Counted from the stretch's first letter, positions 1 to 9,155 are shown. The stretch is DNA of 64,000 nt from Nocardia asteroides (GCF_900637185.1 NZ_LR134352.1:3896001-3960000), one strand, 5' to 3'. The notes: a model not told the origin generated them from the letters alone. Numbers and translations: made by a program.

Positions 1-274
1 GGCTGATCACCACGACATCGGCCGCGCGCAGCGGCAGCCGCCGCAGCACCGGCGGTACCAGCGGCAGCAGCGGCGCGTGCCGGCCGCCCAGCGCCGCGTG
101 CGCGCGGCTCAGCCAGCTGTCGGTGACCGCGCCGACCGGCGGACGGACCCCGCCCGGCGCGACGATCGGCGCGAAAACCTCCGCGCCGGGCCAGGTTTCG
201 ACGAACTCGCCGACCACCGCCTCCGAGCCGCCGAATTCGGTGAAACGTTCGTGCACGAGGGCGATTCGGGTCAT
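1..274 (-). CDS. Glycosyltransferase family 4, N-terminal part (cut by window edge)
   Basis: Only the first 91 codons lie in the window; the rest is beyond position 1. The protein opens with MTRIALVHERFTEFGGSE, the usual first beta strand and donor loop of GT4 retaining glycosyltransferases (hydrophobic strand, then GG-S/A-E). Its ATG (272-274) overlaps the TGA of the upstream aminotransferase in an ATGA, so it is the fourth gene of a coupled minus-strand operon (Wzz, acetyltransferase, aminotransferase, this gene). It probably adds a sugar to the lipid-linked repeat unit in the cytoplasm. Donor and acceptor cannot be told from this fragment. Confidence 0.8.
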   Translation of the reverse strand, partial: MTRIALVHERFTEFGGSEAVVGEFVETWPGAEVFAPIVAPGGVRPPVGAVTDSWLSRAHAALGGRHAPLLPLVPPVLRRLPLRAADVVVIS

Positions 275-1599
275 CGGGTGCTCGCTTCGATCTGTCGGGG
301 CGCGGCGGTGCGGCGCAGGGCGGGGGCGACGGGGCGGCCGCGGAGCAGTCCGTCGACGGAGCCACGGTCGATCGCCGCACGATAGACCTGGGCGGCCGCG
401 GCGCAGGCGTCGACGGTGTCGCGCACCGCGACGGCGTCGTGGGCGGCCGAGACGACGAAGGACTGGCCGAGGACCCCACGGTCGAGCAGTTCCTGCAGGA
501 ACAGGGTGCGAAACGCCTGGGACGCGACACCGTCGGCGTCGAGGGTGCGGAAGATCAGGCACGAGGGCCTGCCGCGCACCTGGAGATGATCGGTCAGCCC
601 GAGCTCGGCGGCCACCGCGTTCACCCCGTCGGCGAGGTCGCGGCCCGCCTGTTCCATCCGGGCGATCGGGTCCTCAGTGCGGTAGGCGCGCACGACCGCG
701 CGGAAGGCGGCCAGCGCCGCGGTCTCCGGGCCGTGCGTGGTGGACAGCAGGAACACCCGATCCCGGTCGCTACGCAATCCGCCGAGTTCCATGTACTCCC
801 GCTTACCCGCCAGTGCCGAGATCGGGAAGCCGTTGCCCATGGCCTTGCCCCAGCACGACAGGTCGGGGGTCACGCCGTAGACGGCCTGCGCCCCGCCCGC
901 CGACCAGCGGAACCCGGTGATCATCTCGTCGAACACCAGCAGGGTGCCGTGCCGGTCGCACAGGGCGCGAACGGCTTCGAGATAGCCCGGGTCCGGTTCG
1001 GCCAGGGCGGTGGCGGCCTCCAGGAACACCGCGGCGACCGTGTCGCCGGCCAGCACGGTCGCGAGCGCGTCGAGGTCGTTGTAGGGGAAGCTCACGGTGT
1101 CGACGGCGGGGATGCCCGCGGCCATCGGGGTGGTGCCGATGAACCAGTCGTCGACGGAGAAGAACGGCTGCTCGCACACCGCGATCCGGGTGCGGCCGGT
1201 GACCGCCCTGGCCAGCCGGACCGCGGCGGTGGTGGCGTCGGAGCCGTTCTTGGCGAACTTCACCATGTCGGCGCCGGGGACCAGGTCGAGGAAGTCTTCG
1301 GCGGCCGCCAGTTCGAGTTCGGTCGGACGGGAGAAGCTCATGCCGTCGGCGGCGGCGGCCAGCGCGGCCGCGACGACGGGCTCGTAGCCGTGCCCCAAGG
1401 TGACCGAGCGCAGCCCCATGCCGTACTCGACGTACTCGTTGCCGTCGGCGTCCCAGACCCGGGCGCCCTCGCCGCGCACCAGGACCGGCGCCATGTCCTC
1501 GGGGTATTGATCGGCGCCGCGGGCATAGGTGTGCGCGCCACCGGGGACGAGGTCGTGCAGGCGCGCCTGGATCGCCGTGCTGCGTTGGAAGGATCGCAT
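271..1599 (-). CDS. PLP-dependent aminotransferase class III, glutamate-1-semialdehyde aminomutase-like
   Basis: About 442 residues, the normal length of the class III (HemL-like) fold. Visible landmarks are PGGAHTYARG near the N-terminus, KNGSDATTAAVRLAR near residue 117 (phosphate-binding region), FDEMITGFR near 224 (the PLP-ring Asp) and CWGKAMGNGFP, whose Lys near 252 should form the Schiff base. The ATG at 1597-1599 overlaps the acetyltransferase stop (TGATG), so that start is preferred to one 13 codons upstream. The setting in a polysaccharide operon makes amination of a nucleotide-linked or free sugar more likely than haem synthesis; that is inference. A housekeeping hemL is the alternative, but hemL is not normally placed among glycosyltransferases. 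Confidence 0.82.
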   Translation of the reverse strand: MRSFQRSTAIQARLHDLVPGGAHTYARGADQYPEDMAPVLVRGEGARVWDADGNEYVEYGMGLRSVTLGHGYEPVVAAALAAAADGMSFSRPTELELAAAEDFLDLVPGADMVKFAKNGSDATTAAVRLARAVTGRTRIAVCEQPFFSVDDWFIGTTPMAAGIPAVDTVSFPYNDLDALATVLAGDTVAAVFLEAATALAEPDPGYLEAVRALCDRHGTLLVFDEMITGFRWSAGGAQAVYGVTPDLSCWGKAMGNGFPISALAGKREYMELGGLRSDRDRVFLLSTTHGPETAALAAFRAVVRAYRTEDPIARMEQAGRDLADGVNAVAAELGLTDHLQVRGRPSCLIFRTLDADGVASQAFRTLFLQELLDRGVLGQSFVVSAAHDAVAVRDTVDACAAAAQVYRAAIDRGSVDGLLRGRPVAPALRRTAAPRQIEASTR

Positions 1600-2873
1600 C
1601 AGGGGTGTCGCTCCTGTCCGGTGGTGGTCAGTGCCCACAGTTCGTGGTCGGTCCGGACGCCGGTGGGGCCGGGGTGGTCACGCAACACGCCCTCGCACAC
1701 GAAGCCCGCCGCGGCGAAGGTCGCGGCGGAAGTGGTGTCGCCGGTAGGGATTTCGGCCGCCAGGCGGCGTAGCCCGAGCGTGCCGAAGGCGTGACCGGTG
1801 ACCGCGGTGAGCGCGGCGACGTGCGCCGACGTTCGGGCGTGGGCGGGGTCGGCCCAGGAGACGAGGTGGGCGGCGTGCCCCGACATTCCCGGATCCGACA
1901 GCCGGAACTCCCCGGCGTAGCGGCCGTCCACCGTCCAGGCCAGCACGAGTCCGGCCGAGGTTCCCGGGCCCGACCTGCGCAGCCACCAGCCGGGCGTATC
2001 GGCGGCCGACGGAGGAACCCCGCCCCAGCGGATCCGCGCGCGCTCGGGTTCATCGGATCGAACAACGCTGCGCACCAAGGTATTCGGGTGGCCGGGCACC
2101 GGCAACGCGACCGATCCGACGGGAGAGTGGCGGCGCAGCTGCCGACGGAGGCGCCAGGCGAGCAGGCGCACAGCCGCGATCACGAGGACGGCCGGCGGCA
2201 GGCCCACGCTGCGCCGATGCGGAGTGATGCCCGCGGGTTCGGCGGGAGTGACAGCGCAGTGGTCCGTGCTCGAGAACGCCCACAGCGCGTGGTCGCGCGG
2301 CGACCCACCGGCATCGAAGGACTGCACCATGACGGCCTCCCGGTGGAAACCCAGAGCACGGGCGAAACCGGCCGCACCCGCGTTGTCCACCGAGATCGGC
2401 GCGACGATCCGGGTGACGCCGAGCGCCGTCACGAGGTGATCGCGCAGCGCGAGCCCGATGCGCGACATCACCCGGTGACCCGCCCACCGCGACTCGATCC
2501 AGCAGGTGATCTCGACGACGCCCGCGGCCGCGTCCAGGACCTGGAAGCCCAGCTGCCCCGCCAGCTGCCCGTCGATCTCGACGACGCCCGCGTAGCCACG
2601 GCCCGCCCGCATGTCGGCCCACGCCACCAGACACTCGCGCGCCCAGCGACGGGGAGAATGGCGCTGCTCCCAGGTCAGCGGCGAGGAGCTCCAATACGGT
2701 TCGATGCAGGCACGGTCGCGGAGTCGCAGCGTATGCCAGCGCTCGGCGTCGGACAGCCGCGGCGGTCGCAACCGGACGGTGCACGCGCCCGTGTCGATCG
2801 GCCCGAGGGTCAGCCGGGCCAGGTCGACGTCGACCGGGATGCCGCCGGTCGTCGGTGTCGTCGTGCGCGACAA
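1599..2873 (-). CDS. Double GNAT acetyltransferase with central hydrophobic linker
   Basis: About 424 residues that read as two GNAT N-acetyltransferase modules. The first (roughly 25-200) has RLRPPRLSDAERWHTLR and DNAGAAGFARALGFHREAV, the typical start and acetyl-CoA-binding end of RimJ/RimL-like enzymes. The second (roughly 265-424) ends with SAATFAAAGFVCEGVLRDH. A hydrophobic, basic stretch near residues 225-250 (LPPAVLVIAAVRLLAWRLRR) joins them and could be one membrane segment. The TTG at 2873 follows a GAAAGCGAG purine run; the frame stays open far upstream, so the start is uncertain. The second module may be degenerate. Between wzz and the aminotransferase, N-acylation of the aminosugar is a reasonable guess, not proven. 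Confidence 0.68.
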   Translation of the reverse strand: MSRTTTPTTGGIPVDVDLARLTLGPIDTGACTVRLRPPRLSDAERWHTLRLRDRACIEPYWSSSPLTWEQRHSPRRWARECLVAWADMRAGRGYAGVVEIDGQLAGQLGFQVLDAAAGVVEITCWIESRWAGHRVMSRIGLALRDHLVTALGVTRIVAPISVDNAGAAGFARALGFHREAVMVQSFDAGGSPRDHALWAFSSTDHCAVTPAEPAGITPHRRSVGLPPAVLVIAAVRLLAWRLRRQLRRHSPVGSVALPVPGHPNTLVRSVVRSDEPERARIRWGGVPPSAADTPGWWLRRSGPGTSAGLVLAWTVDGRYAGEFRLSDPGMSGHAAHLVSWADPAHARTSAHVAALTAVTGHAFGTLGLRRLAAEIPTGDTTSAATFAAAGFVCEGVLRDHPGPTGVRTDHELWALTTTGQERHP

Positions 2874-2917
2874 CGGGATAACTCGCTTTCGTCGGCCACC
2901 GGGCCGGGGTAGGTGCG

Positions 2918-4066
2918 CTACGTGCCCGGCGTGCCGCGGCGTGACGACGACGCGGGCTCGGCCCTCGGCCAGGCCCGGGGCAGCACCGTCGTCTCGGGAT
3001 CGAACGGCGCGGCGGTGGTCGGCACGGCATCCTCGGAACGGCTCCCCGAACCCGCGGGCACCGGTGCGGCCCGGGGTGGCGTGGCGGTGGCGGGTGCCAC
3101 GGGTGTGGCCCGCGGAGTGGTCGTGTTCGGCGCGACGGGAGCGGCGCGGGGCGGTACCGCGGCGGCCGGTTCCGCCGGTGTCGCCCGGGACGCGGTGGCG
3201 CCCACCGGCACCGGCGCGGCCCGGGGCGGGGTCGCGGCGGCCGGTTCCACCGGTGCCTGGGCGGTGTCGTCCTTCGCTCCGGCGTCCTTGCCGCCGGACC
3301 GGCGGTCGAGTACGCCGCGGGCCAGCACCAGGCCCTCGGCGACGACGATGAGTACGGCGAGGGCGGCGAACAGGCCTTCCTGAACCGGATGCGGCGCCAC
3401 CAGTTCCGACCGCGGGTTGCTGATCACGGTCAGCCGGGCCATACCGAGCACCTGGCGGAACTCGATCTCGCGGGCGACGTCGCGGGCGTCGAAACTCAGC
3501 TCGGGACGCAGCGGATCGTCGGCCAGCCGCTTGGTGAAGGTGTCCTCCACGGCACGGCGATGATCCTCGAGATCGGCGGCCGAGCGCGCGATGGCCTCGG
3601 TGCGCATCTGCGAGCCCACCCGGTCCAGCGACTGCTGGACCGCCAGCACCAAGCGCTCGGCCTGCTCGGGAGAACCCGCCTGCGCCTTGATGATCAGCAG
3701 CGACGGCGCGGGCCCGGTCATCGCCGACACCCGCGGGCGCAGATCCTGCTCCGACGGGGCCAGCCCGTTCTTCACCACATCCGAGAGCACCCGGCTCTCG
3801 GTGACCAGCACGATGTAGGGCTGGGTCAGCTCGTTGAACACCGCGCCGATGGACTGCTGCGAGATCTGCGCGGTGAGACTGGCCTCGTAGGTCCGTTCGC
3901 TCCCGTCGCGCACGAACCACACGGCGCCACCGGCCAGCGCGGCCACGACCAGCGCGATCGGCAGCACCCGGATCAGCTTGCGCAGGTGCGCGGCGATGTC
4001 GACACCGGCCGACGGCACACTCTCCTGGTGCGCGTCGCCGCTGTCGGCCGCGCCCGTCTTGCTCAC
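2918..4066 (-). CDS. Wzz-like polysaccharide chain-length / co-polymerase protein with Pro-Ala-rich tail
   Basis: About 382 residues. One membrane span near 34-52 (VLPIALVVAALAGGAVWFV), an extracytoplasmic domain of about 180 residues and a second span near 232-252 (LFAALAVLIVVAEGLVLA) give the Wzz topology. The last 120 residues are a cytoplasmic Pro/Ala-rich tail with repeated PPRAAPV blocks and carry no kinase domain. The GTG at 4064-4066 is preferred because GGGGG lies five bases upstream; TTG or GTG starts up to 4087 are possible. First gene of the minus-strand operon, divergent from the glycosyltransferase/Wzy operon. It probably sets glycan chain length at the inner membrane. Confidence 0.75.
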   Translation of the reverse strand: MSKTGAADSGDAHQESVPSAGVDIAAHLRKLIRVLPIALVVAALAGGAVWFVRDGSERTYEASLTAQISQQSIGAVFNELTQPYIVLVTESRVLSDVVKNGLAPSEQDLRPRVSAMTGPAPSLLIIKAQAGSPEQAERLVLAVQQSLDRVGSQMRTEAIARSAADLEDHRRAVEDTFTKRLADDPLRPELSFDARDVAREIEFRQVLGMARLTVISNPRSELVAPHPVQEGLFAALAVLIVVAEGLVLARGVLDRRSGGKDAGAKDDTAQAPVEPAAATPPRAAPVPVGATASRATPAEPAAAVPPRAAPVAPNTTTPRATPVAPATATPPRAAPVPAGSGSRSEDAVPTTAAPFDPETTVLPRAWPRAEPASSSRRGTPGT

Positions 4067-4314
4067 ACCTACCCCCAAACTCACCAACTCTGTGGTGGAT
4101 GTTAGCCGGGGTTCGGGTGTGTCGCGACCGCGGCGGGTCGGGAACGGCCGAAAGGATTACCCTCGCCGTGGCATCGGCAAACGCTCTGGTCGCATCAGTG
4201 CGGTGCCCGGGAGTGAATCGCCTGCTGAGCGCGGTCGCGACCGGGTCGGTACGCTGAGCCGGTTCGTGCCGGACATCGGCCGGATGTGTGTGGCTAGTGC
4301 TGGAGGATGGTGCG
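4067..4314. promoter_or_regulatory. Divergent intergenic region between the two polysaccharide operons
   Basis: About 248 bp separating the minus-strand wzz operon from the plus-strand glycosyltransferase operon. It should hold both promoters. GGAGGA at 4302-4307 is the ribosome-binding site of the plus-strand gene. I see no convincing long inverted repeat and no coding signal. Confidence 0.45.
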
Positions 4315-5145
4315 GTGGTGGGGGCTCGGGTGTCGGTGTGTGTCCCGGCATTCAACGCGGCGCGCACGATCACCGAGACGATCGAGTCGATCCTGACCCA
4401 GGATTTCGGCGACTTCGAGGTCGTCGTGGTCGACAACGCCAGCACCGACGGCACCGGCGAGCTGGTGCGCGCGTTCACCGACGACCGGATCCGGCTGCAC
4501 ACCAACGACACCGTGCTGCCCATGGTCGAGAACTGGAACCGCACGCTCGGCCTGGCCGGGGGCGAGCTGGTCAAACTCGTCTGCGCCGACGACCTGATCA
4601 CCCCCGGCTGCCTGTCGGCCCAGGTAGAGGCGCTGCGCGATCCCCGGATCGCGGTGTCGGGCGCCAGGTTCGACGTCATCGACGACGCGGGCGCCGTGCT
4701 CGCCCTGGGCCGCGGGCTGGCCGGGATCACCGGCCGCTGCTCGCCGCGCACCGCGCTGCGCGCCTTCGTCCGCAAACTGCCCGACGCGGTGTGCCCGACC
4801 GCCGCGTTCCTGTTCCGGCGCCGCGAGCTCGCCGCCACCGGCGGCTTCCGGGGCGACTTCCTCTACGCCATGGACATCGATCTGGTGGCACGGCTGTGCG
4901 CGCACGGCCAGTTCTACGGCGACCCCGACGTCCTCGCGATCAGCCGCGCCTCGGCGTTCAACTACTCCTCCACCACTTCGACCCTCAGCAAGTTCTCCGA
5001 GGTGGTGCGGTTCAACCACCACTACCGGCGCGCGCATCCCGACCTGGTCGGCCCGCTCGATGTCGTGGCGGGCGACGCCGTGGTGGCACGACAGGCGCTG
5101 GTGCGGCTGTGCGCGCGGGCGAAACGCCTGTCCGGGAAGGGCTGA
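4315..5145 (+). CDS. Family 2 glycosyltransferase
   Basis: About 276 residues, inverting GT-A fold. It starts with VSVCVPAFNAARTITETIES, has VVVDNASTDGT near 38-48 (nucleotide-binding Asp) and CADDLITPG near 90-98, matching the DxD-like metal site of GT2 enzymes. GTG at 4315 is chosen because GGAGGA sits seven bases upstream; a GTG further upstream lacks such a site. There is no membrane anchor, so it should act on the cytoplasmic face. It leads a six-gene plus-strand operon; the Wzy-like gene starts four bases after its stop. It probably adds one sugar to the undecaprenyl-linked repeat unit. Confidence 0.88.
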   Translation: MVGARVSVCVPAFNAARTITETIESILTQDFGDFEVVVVDNASTDGTGELVRAFTDDRIRLHTNDTVLPMVENWNRTLGLAGGELVKLVCADDLITPGCLSAQVEALRDPRIAVSGARFDVIDDAGAVLALGRGLAGITGRCSPRTALRAFVRKLPDAVCPTAAFLFRRRELAATGGFRGDFLYAMDIDLVARLCAHGQFYGDPDVLAISRASAFNYSSTTSTLSKFSEVVRFNHHYRRAHPDLVGPLDVVAGDAVVARQALVRLCARAKRLSGKG

Positions 5146-5149
5146 CGGC

Positions 5150-6514
5150 ATGGGCGTGCTGCTGTACCTCGCCGCCGTGCCGGTGGGCTGGTTGTTCCTG
5201 CGCTGGATCCGGCATCGGCCCCAGCGCGGCCTGCTGCTGGTCGCCGCGCTGGTGCCGTTCAACGGGCTGCTGCTGATCGCGCCGGGATGGATGCAGGTCA
5301 ACGGGTGGAAGGAGGCGTTGCTGCTGCTCACGCTGGCGGTGGCGATCTTCGTCCCGCAGCCCGATGCCGGTCCGCGCCCGGCCATCCCGTGGTGGCCGCT
5401 CGGCGCGGCGCTGTGCGTGTTCGGGGTGGTGTCGGCGTTCGTGACGGCCGGATCGCTGGGCCTGTTCGCGATCAAGATCACGTTCTTCTACTTCGTCGTG
5501 GTGCCGCTGATCCTGTACCTGCGCCCGTTCGACGCCCGCGACCGGGACCTGCTGGTGACGATCATGATGGTCGAAGCCGTCGGCATCGCGGTGTTCGGGC
5601 TGGCCCAGCAGGCCATCGGCGGCGCGGGGCTGGCCGCCATGGGCTACGAGTACAACGAGACGATCCGGTTCTCCGGCGGGATCCTGCGCTCGTTCAGCAC
5701 CTTCAACCAGCCGTTCCCGTTCGCGTTCTACCTCGTCACCGTGCTGCTGGTCGGTGGGTCGGTGGCGCTGGCCGCGCCGTCGCGGCCGCGCAACCGGCTG
5801 TTCCTGATGGCCACGCCCATCCTGGTCGTCGGCGCCGCGGCCAGTGTGGTGCGGGCGGCGCTGGCCGGATTGCTGGTCGGCGCACTGGTGCTCGCGGTGG
5901 TGCGGTACCGGCGTCAGCTGAAGACGGTGATCATCGGCGGAGTCGCGCTGATCGTGCTCGGCAGCGTCGTGGTCTCCTCGCAGGCGCGCAGTTCGCTGTT
6001 CTCCTCGTCGAGCCTGGCCGACCGCGGCACCGGCTGGAACACCGTGCTGCGCTCGGTCGGCAGCCATCCGTTCGGTGACGGGCTGGGCTCCACGGGCGCC
6101 GCGAAGGCCAAGCAGCTGGTGGAGGAACTCGGCCCGATGGCGGAGAAACTGCCCTACGCCACCGGCGAGGTGCAGATCTACGGCCGCCCGTATCAGCCGG
6201 ACAACTACTACGTGAAGCTGCTCATCGAACTGGGACCGATCGGGGTCTGGCTGTTCTGCGCGATCATGGTGGTGATCTATCTGCTGGCCCTGCGCGGCGC
6301 GCGCACCCTGCGCGGCAACGACTCGGCGCTCGCGCTCGGGGTCGCGGCGTCGGTCCTGGCCAGCGCGGTGGCGGCGGTCGCGTCGAGCTACTTCGAGATC
6401 TTCCCGAGCGACTTCTACTTCTGGTTGCTGGCCGCGGTCGTCGGCTGTGCCGTCACCCAGCGGTCCACGTCCGAGCCCGTCGAGCACGGCTCCGTCCCCG
6501 AGCAGGTAGCGTGA
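5150..6514 (+). CDS. O-antigen polymerase / ligase-like membrane protein (Wzy-type)
   Basis: About 454 residues, almost entirely hydrophobic with about ten to twelve predicted spans. A larger soluble loop near residues 285-355 (RSVGSHPFGDGLGSTG through PYQPDNYYVKLLIELG) fits the O-antigen ligase/polymerase family, where this periplasmic loop carries catalytic residues. Start ATG at 5150 follows GGGAAGG. Lying between two glycosyltransferases and a flippase, it is best read as the Wzy polymerase joining repeat units outside the membrane, with the divergent Wzz controlling length. Wzy sequences diverge strongly, so the call rests on topology, loop and context. Confidence 0.78.
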   Translation: MGVLLYLAAVPVGWLFLRWIRHRPQRGLLLVAALVPFNGLLLIAPGWMQVNGWKEALLLLTLAVAIFVPQPDAGPRPAIPWWPLGAALCVFGVVSAFVTAGSLGLFAIKITFFYFVVVPLILYLRPFDARDRDLLVTIMMVEAVGIAVFGLAQQAIGGAGLAAMGYEYNETIRFSGGILRSFSTFNQPFPFAFYLVTVLLVGGSVALAAPSRPRNRLFLMATPILVVGAAASVVRAALAGLLVGALVLAVVRYRRQLKTVIIGGVALIVLGSVVVSSQARSSLFSSSSLADRGTGWNTVLRSVGSHPFGDGLGSTGAAKAKQLVEELGPMAEKLPYATGEVQIYGRPYQPDNYYVKLLIELGPIGVWLFCAIMVVIYLLALRGARTLRGNDSALALGVAASVLASAVAAVASSYFEIFPSDFYFWLLAAVVGCAVTQRSTSEPVEHGSVPEQVA

Positions 6515-7581
6515 GATTCCCGAGAAGTGAAAATGCCGGTCCCGGAGTGTGTTTCGGTGCGCTGGCCTACCGCCCGCACGGTGCCGGAGTGTCGACGTAT
6601 CAGCGTGAACTGCTGGCGCGGATGCCCGAGCTGCTGGCCGGGACCGCGGTGACGGCGCTGGTGCAGGCCGATGCCGCCGCGGCGTTGCCCGAGGGGATCG
6701 CGGCGCTGTCGCGTCCGGTCGCGGCGGGCGCGCGGCGCGCCTGGCACGGGATCGCCCCGCTGCGCGGCGCGGATCTCTTCCACGGCCTCGATGTCGACCT
6801 TCCGCTGACCGGTCCGCGCGCCACCGTCGCCACCGTCCACGACTTGTCGGTGTTCGACGTCCCGTGGGCGTTCAGCCGGTACCGGGCCGCGGGCGAGCAA
6901 CTGCTGGTGCGGATGTCGCTGACCCGGGCCGACCTGCTCGTCGCGGTCTCGGAGTTCACCGCGCAACGCATCGCCGACCGCTTCGGCCGCGAGGCCGTGG
7001 TGGTGCCGCTGGCGCCCGCCGCCTGGGCGCGGGTACCCGAGGCGGCCGAGATCGACCGGGTGCGTGCGCGCTACGAGTTGCCGTCGCGGTTCGTCCTGCA
7101 GGTCGGCACGGTCGAGCCGCGCAAGCAGGTCGGTGTGCTGGCCGAGGTGGCACGGGAACTCGAGATCCCGCTGGTGCTGGCCGGCGCGGGATCCGACGGT
7201 CCGCAGGCGCCGGCGGGCGCGCTCGGGCTCGGCTACGTCGACCTCGCCGATCTGCCCGCGCTGTACGCGGCCGCGACGGTGGTCGCCTACTGCTCGCAGT
7301 ACGAAGGATTCGGTCTGCCACCCGTGGAGGCGATGGCCTGTGGCGGCGCGGTGGTCGCCAGCGCGGTGGGCGCGCTGCCCCAGGTGTGTGGCGACGGCGC
7401 GATCCTGGTCGAGCGGACCGGTGTCGACGCGTGGACGCGGGCGCTGCGGCCGCTGCTGCACGACGTGGACGCCAACCGCGAACTGCGCGAACGCGGCCTG
7501 CTCGCGATGACGAAACTGAGCTGGCAGGCGACGGCCGAGGCCACCGTCGCCGCCTACCGGTCCGCCGGACTGCTCGCATGA
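6511..7581 (+). CDS. Glycosyltransferase family 4
   Basis: 356 residues, GT-B fold. N-terminal GALAYRPHGAGVSTYQREL is the acceptor-side glycine loop. FVLQVGTVEPRKQ near 196-208 begins the donor domain. YEGFGLPPVEAMACG near 268-282 is the E-x7-E motif that binds the nucleotide-sugar diphosphate. The GTG start overlaps the Wzy stop (GTGA) and its own stop overlaps the flippase ATG (ATGA), so translation is coupled on both sides. The YEGFGLPPVEAM spacing resembles mannosyl- and rhamnosyl-transferase types, but the donor cannot be assigned from the sequence. Confidence 0.88.
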   Translation: MRFPRSENAGPGVCFGALAYRPHGAGVSTYQRELLARMPELLAGTAVTALVQADAAAALPEGIAALSRPVAAGARRAWHGIAPLRGADLFHGLDVDLPLTGPRATVATVHDLSVFDVPWAFSRYRAAGEQLLVRMSLTRADLLVAVSEFTAQRIADRFGREAVVVPLAPAAWARVPEAAEIDRVRARYELPSRFVLQVGTVEPRKQVGVLAEVARELEIPLVLAGAGSDGPQAPAGALGLGYVDLADLPALYAAATVVAYCSQYEGFGLPPVEAMACGGAVVASAVGALPQVCGDGAILVERTGVDAWTRALRPLLHDVDANRELRERGLLAMTKLSWQATAEATVAAYRSAGLLA

Positions 7582-9155
7582 CCGACGAGGCGACCGTCGC
7601 CCCGCCCCGGCGCGCGCTGTCCGGCCGGGCGGCGGCGAACAACACCGCCGCCATGCTCGCCAGCCGGATCTTCTCCGCCGTGCTCGGCCTGTTCGGCACC
7701 ATGCTCATCGCGCGGATGCTGCCCGCCGTCGAATGGGGCTATTTCTCCTTCGTCTTCGGCTTGCTCGGCATGCTCGCGATCGTCACCGATCTCGGCGTCG
7801 GGCGCGCGGTCATCGGCAAACTCGTGCACGGCGAGCCCGGCGAGGTCGCCGAGATCGCGACCTCGTTCATCGTCTTGCGCACGGTCCTGGGTCTGCTCGG
7901 CTACGGCCTCGCCGTCGGCTACGTGCTGGTGCTGCGCTGCCCGCCGGAGGTGGTCGCGGCCACCGCCCTGGCCGGTCTCGTGGTGGTGATCGCGACACCG
8001 AGTCACGCGCTGACGGTGCTGTTCCAATCGACCATGCGGCTCACCCTGGTCGCCGGGGCCGAGGCATTGGCGCGCAGTGTCCAGCTGGGTGTGACGGTGC
8101 TGGCGGTCCTGTGGTCGCCGACGCTGCTGGTGGTCGTAGTGCCCGCCGTCGTCTACGAGATCGTCGCGCTCGCGGTGAAGGTCGTCGGGATCGGGCGCGG
8201 TCTGGGCGGGCCCCTTCCGGCGCGGCGCGTCGAGCTGGGCTGGTGGGGCGGCATGCTGCGCGAGGCGCTGCCGCTGAGCATCGGGCTGGCGTTGATCATC
8301 GTGCTGCAGAAGGTCGGGCTGCTGCTGCTCGGCCACTTCGACACCTTCGAATCCGTCGGGTTGTACGCCGTCGGCATGAAATTCGCCGATCTGCTCGACA
8401 CCGCCGCGATCGCGGTGGTGGCCCCGCTGACAACGCTGCTGATCGCGCTGTGGCCCGGCGACCCGCTGCGGTTCCGCCGCCACTTCCGGCAGGCGACGGT
8501 CGCGTTGACCGTGCTCGGGCTGGCGGCGCTGGTCGCGTTCTGGCCGGTCGCCGCCGACGCGGTGCGCCTGCTGTTCGGCGCCGACCTCGTGGCCGCGGCG
8601 GGTGCGGCGCGCCTGCAGATCGTCGGCGGCCTGCTCGGGGCGCTGGCCCACCTCGGGCTGGTGGCGCTGATGGCGGTGGGGCGCAACATCGTGATCCCGT
8701 GGATCGCGGGGGCCGCGCTGCTGGTCAACCTCGGCGCGGCCTGGCCGTTGATCACCCGGATGTCCTACGACGGCGCCGTGCTCGCCGGTCTGCTCGCGCA
8801 GGCGGTCCTGCTGGTGGCGGTCTGGGTGGCGCTGGCGCTCACAGTGCGGGAGCGCCGGTTGGTGCCGATCGCCACCGCCATCGCGGTGACCGGTGTCGCG
8901 GTGGCGGTGATCGCCGCCGCGACCGCCGTCCAGCAGCGCTGGGATCCGCCGTGGATTGTCACCTCGGCCGTGGCGTGCCTGTTGTACCTTGTGCTCGCCG
9001 GAAGCATTGTGCGAAGGACCGACGGATTGACGATACGAAGTTTGCGGGAGCCGAAACCTGATGACACTGTGGCGAATAGCTCGGACGACGCTGATCGCCG
9101 CACTGGTCACCCTGACGGCGCTGGGGTGCGCGACAGCGCCGGCGCAGACGACTGA
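7578..9155 (+). CDS. Polysaccharide flippase (Wzx / MOP superfamily)
   Basis: About 525 residues with twelve to fourteen hydrophobic segments. The opening NNTAAMLASRIFSAVLGLFGTMLIARMLP pattern (positively charged start, then a span with ARxL) is typical of polysaccharide transporters of the MATE-like exporter family. It would move undecaprenyl-linked repeat units across the membrane. ATG at 7578 overlaps the upstream stop (ATGA). The 3' end runs 95 bp into the next gene, giving a hydrophilic acidic tail after IRSLREPKPDD. That long overlap is unusual here and may reflect a shifted stop codon. Confidence 0.85.
   Translation: MTDEATVAPPRRALSGRAAANNTAAMLASRIFSAVLGLFGTMLIARMLPAVEWGYFSFVFGLLGMLAIVTDLGVGRAVIGKLVHGEPGEVAEIATSFIVLRTVLGLLGYGLAVGYVLVLRCPPEVVAATALAGLVVVIATPSHALTVLFQSTMRLTLVAGAEALARSVQLGVTVLAVLWSPTLLVVVVPAVVYEIVALAVKVVGIGRGLGGPLPARRVELGWWGGMLREALPLSIGLALIIVLQKVGLLLLGHFDTFESVGLYAVGMKFADLLDTAAIAVVAPLTTLLIALWPGDPLRFRRHFRQATVALTVLGLAALVAFWPVAADAVRLLFGADLVAAAGAARLQIVGGLLGALAHLGLVALMAVGRNIVIPWIAGAALLVNLGAAWPLITRMSYDGAVLAGLLAQAVLLVAVWVALALTVRERRLVPIATAIAVTGVAVAVIAAATAVQQRWDPPWIVTSAVACLLYLVLAGSIVRRTDGLTIRSLREPKPDDTVANSSDDADRRTGHPDGAGVRDSAGADD

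Noticed and set aside
2874..4838. Upstream extension of the double acetyltransferase frame
   Set aside because: It would overlap the whole Wzz gene on the same strand in another frame; the text is Arg/Pro/Ser-rich and not protein-like.
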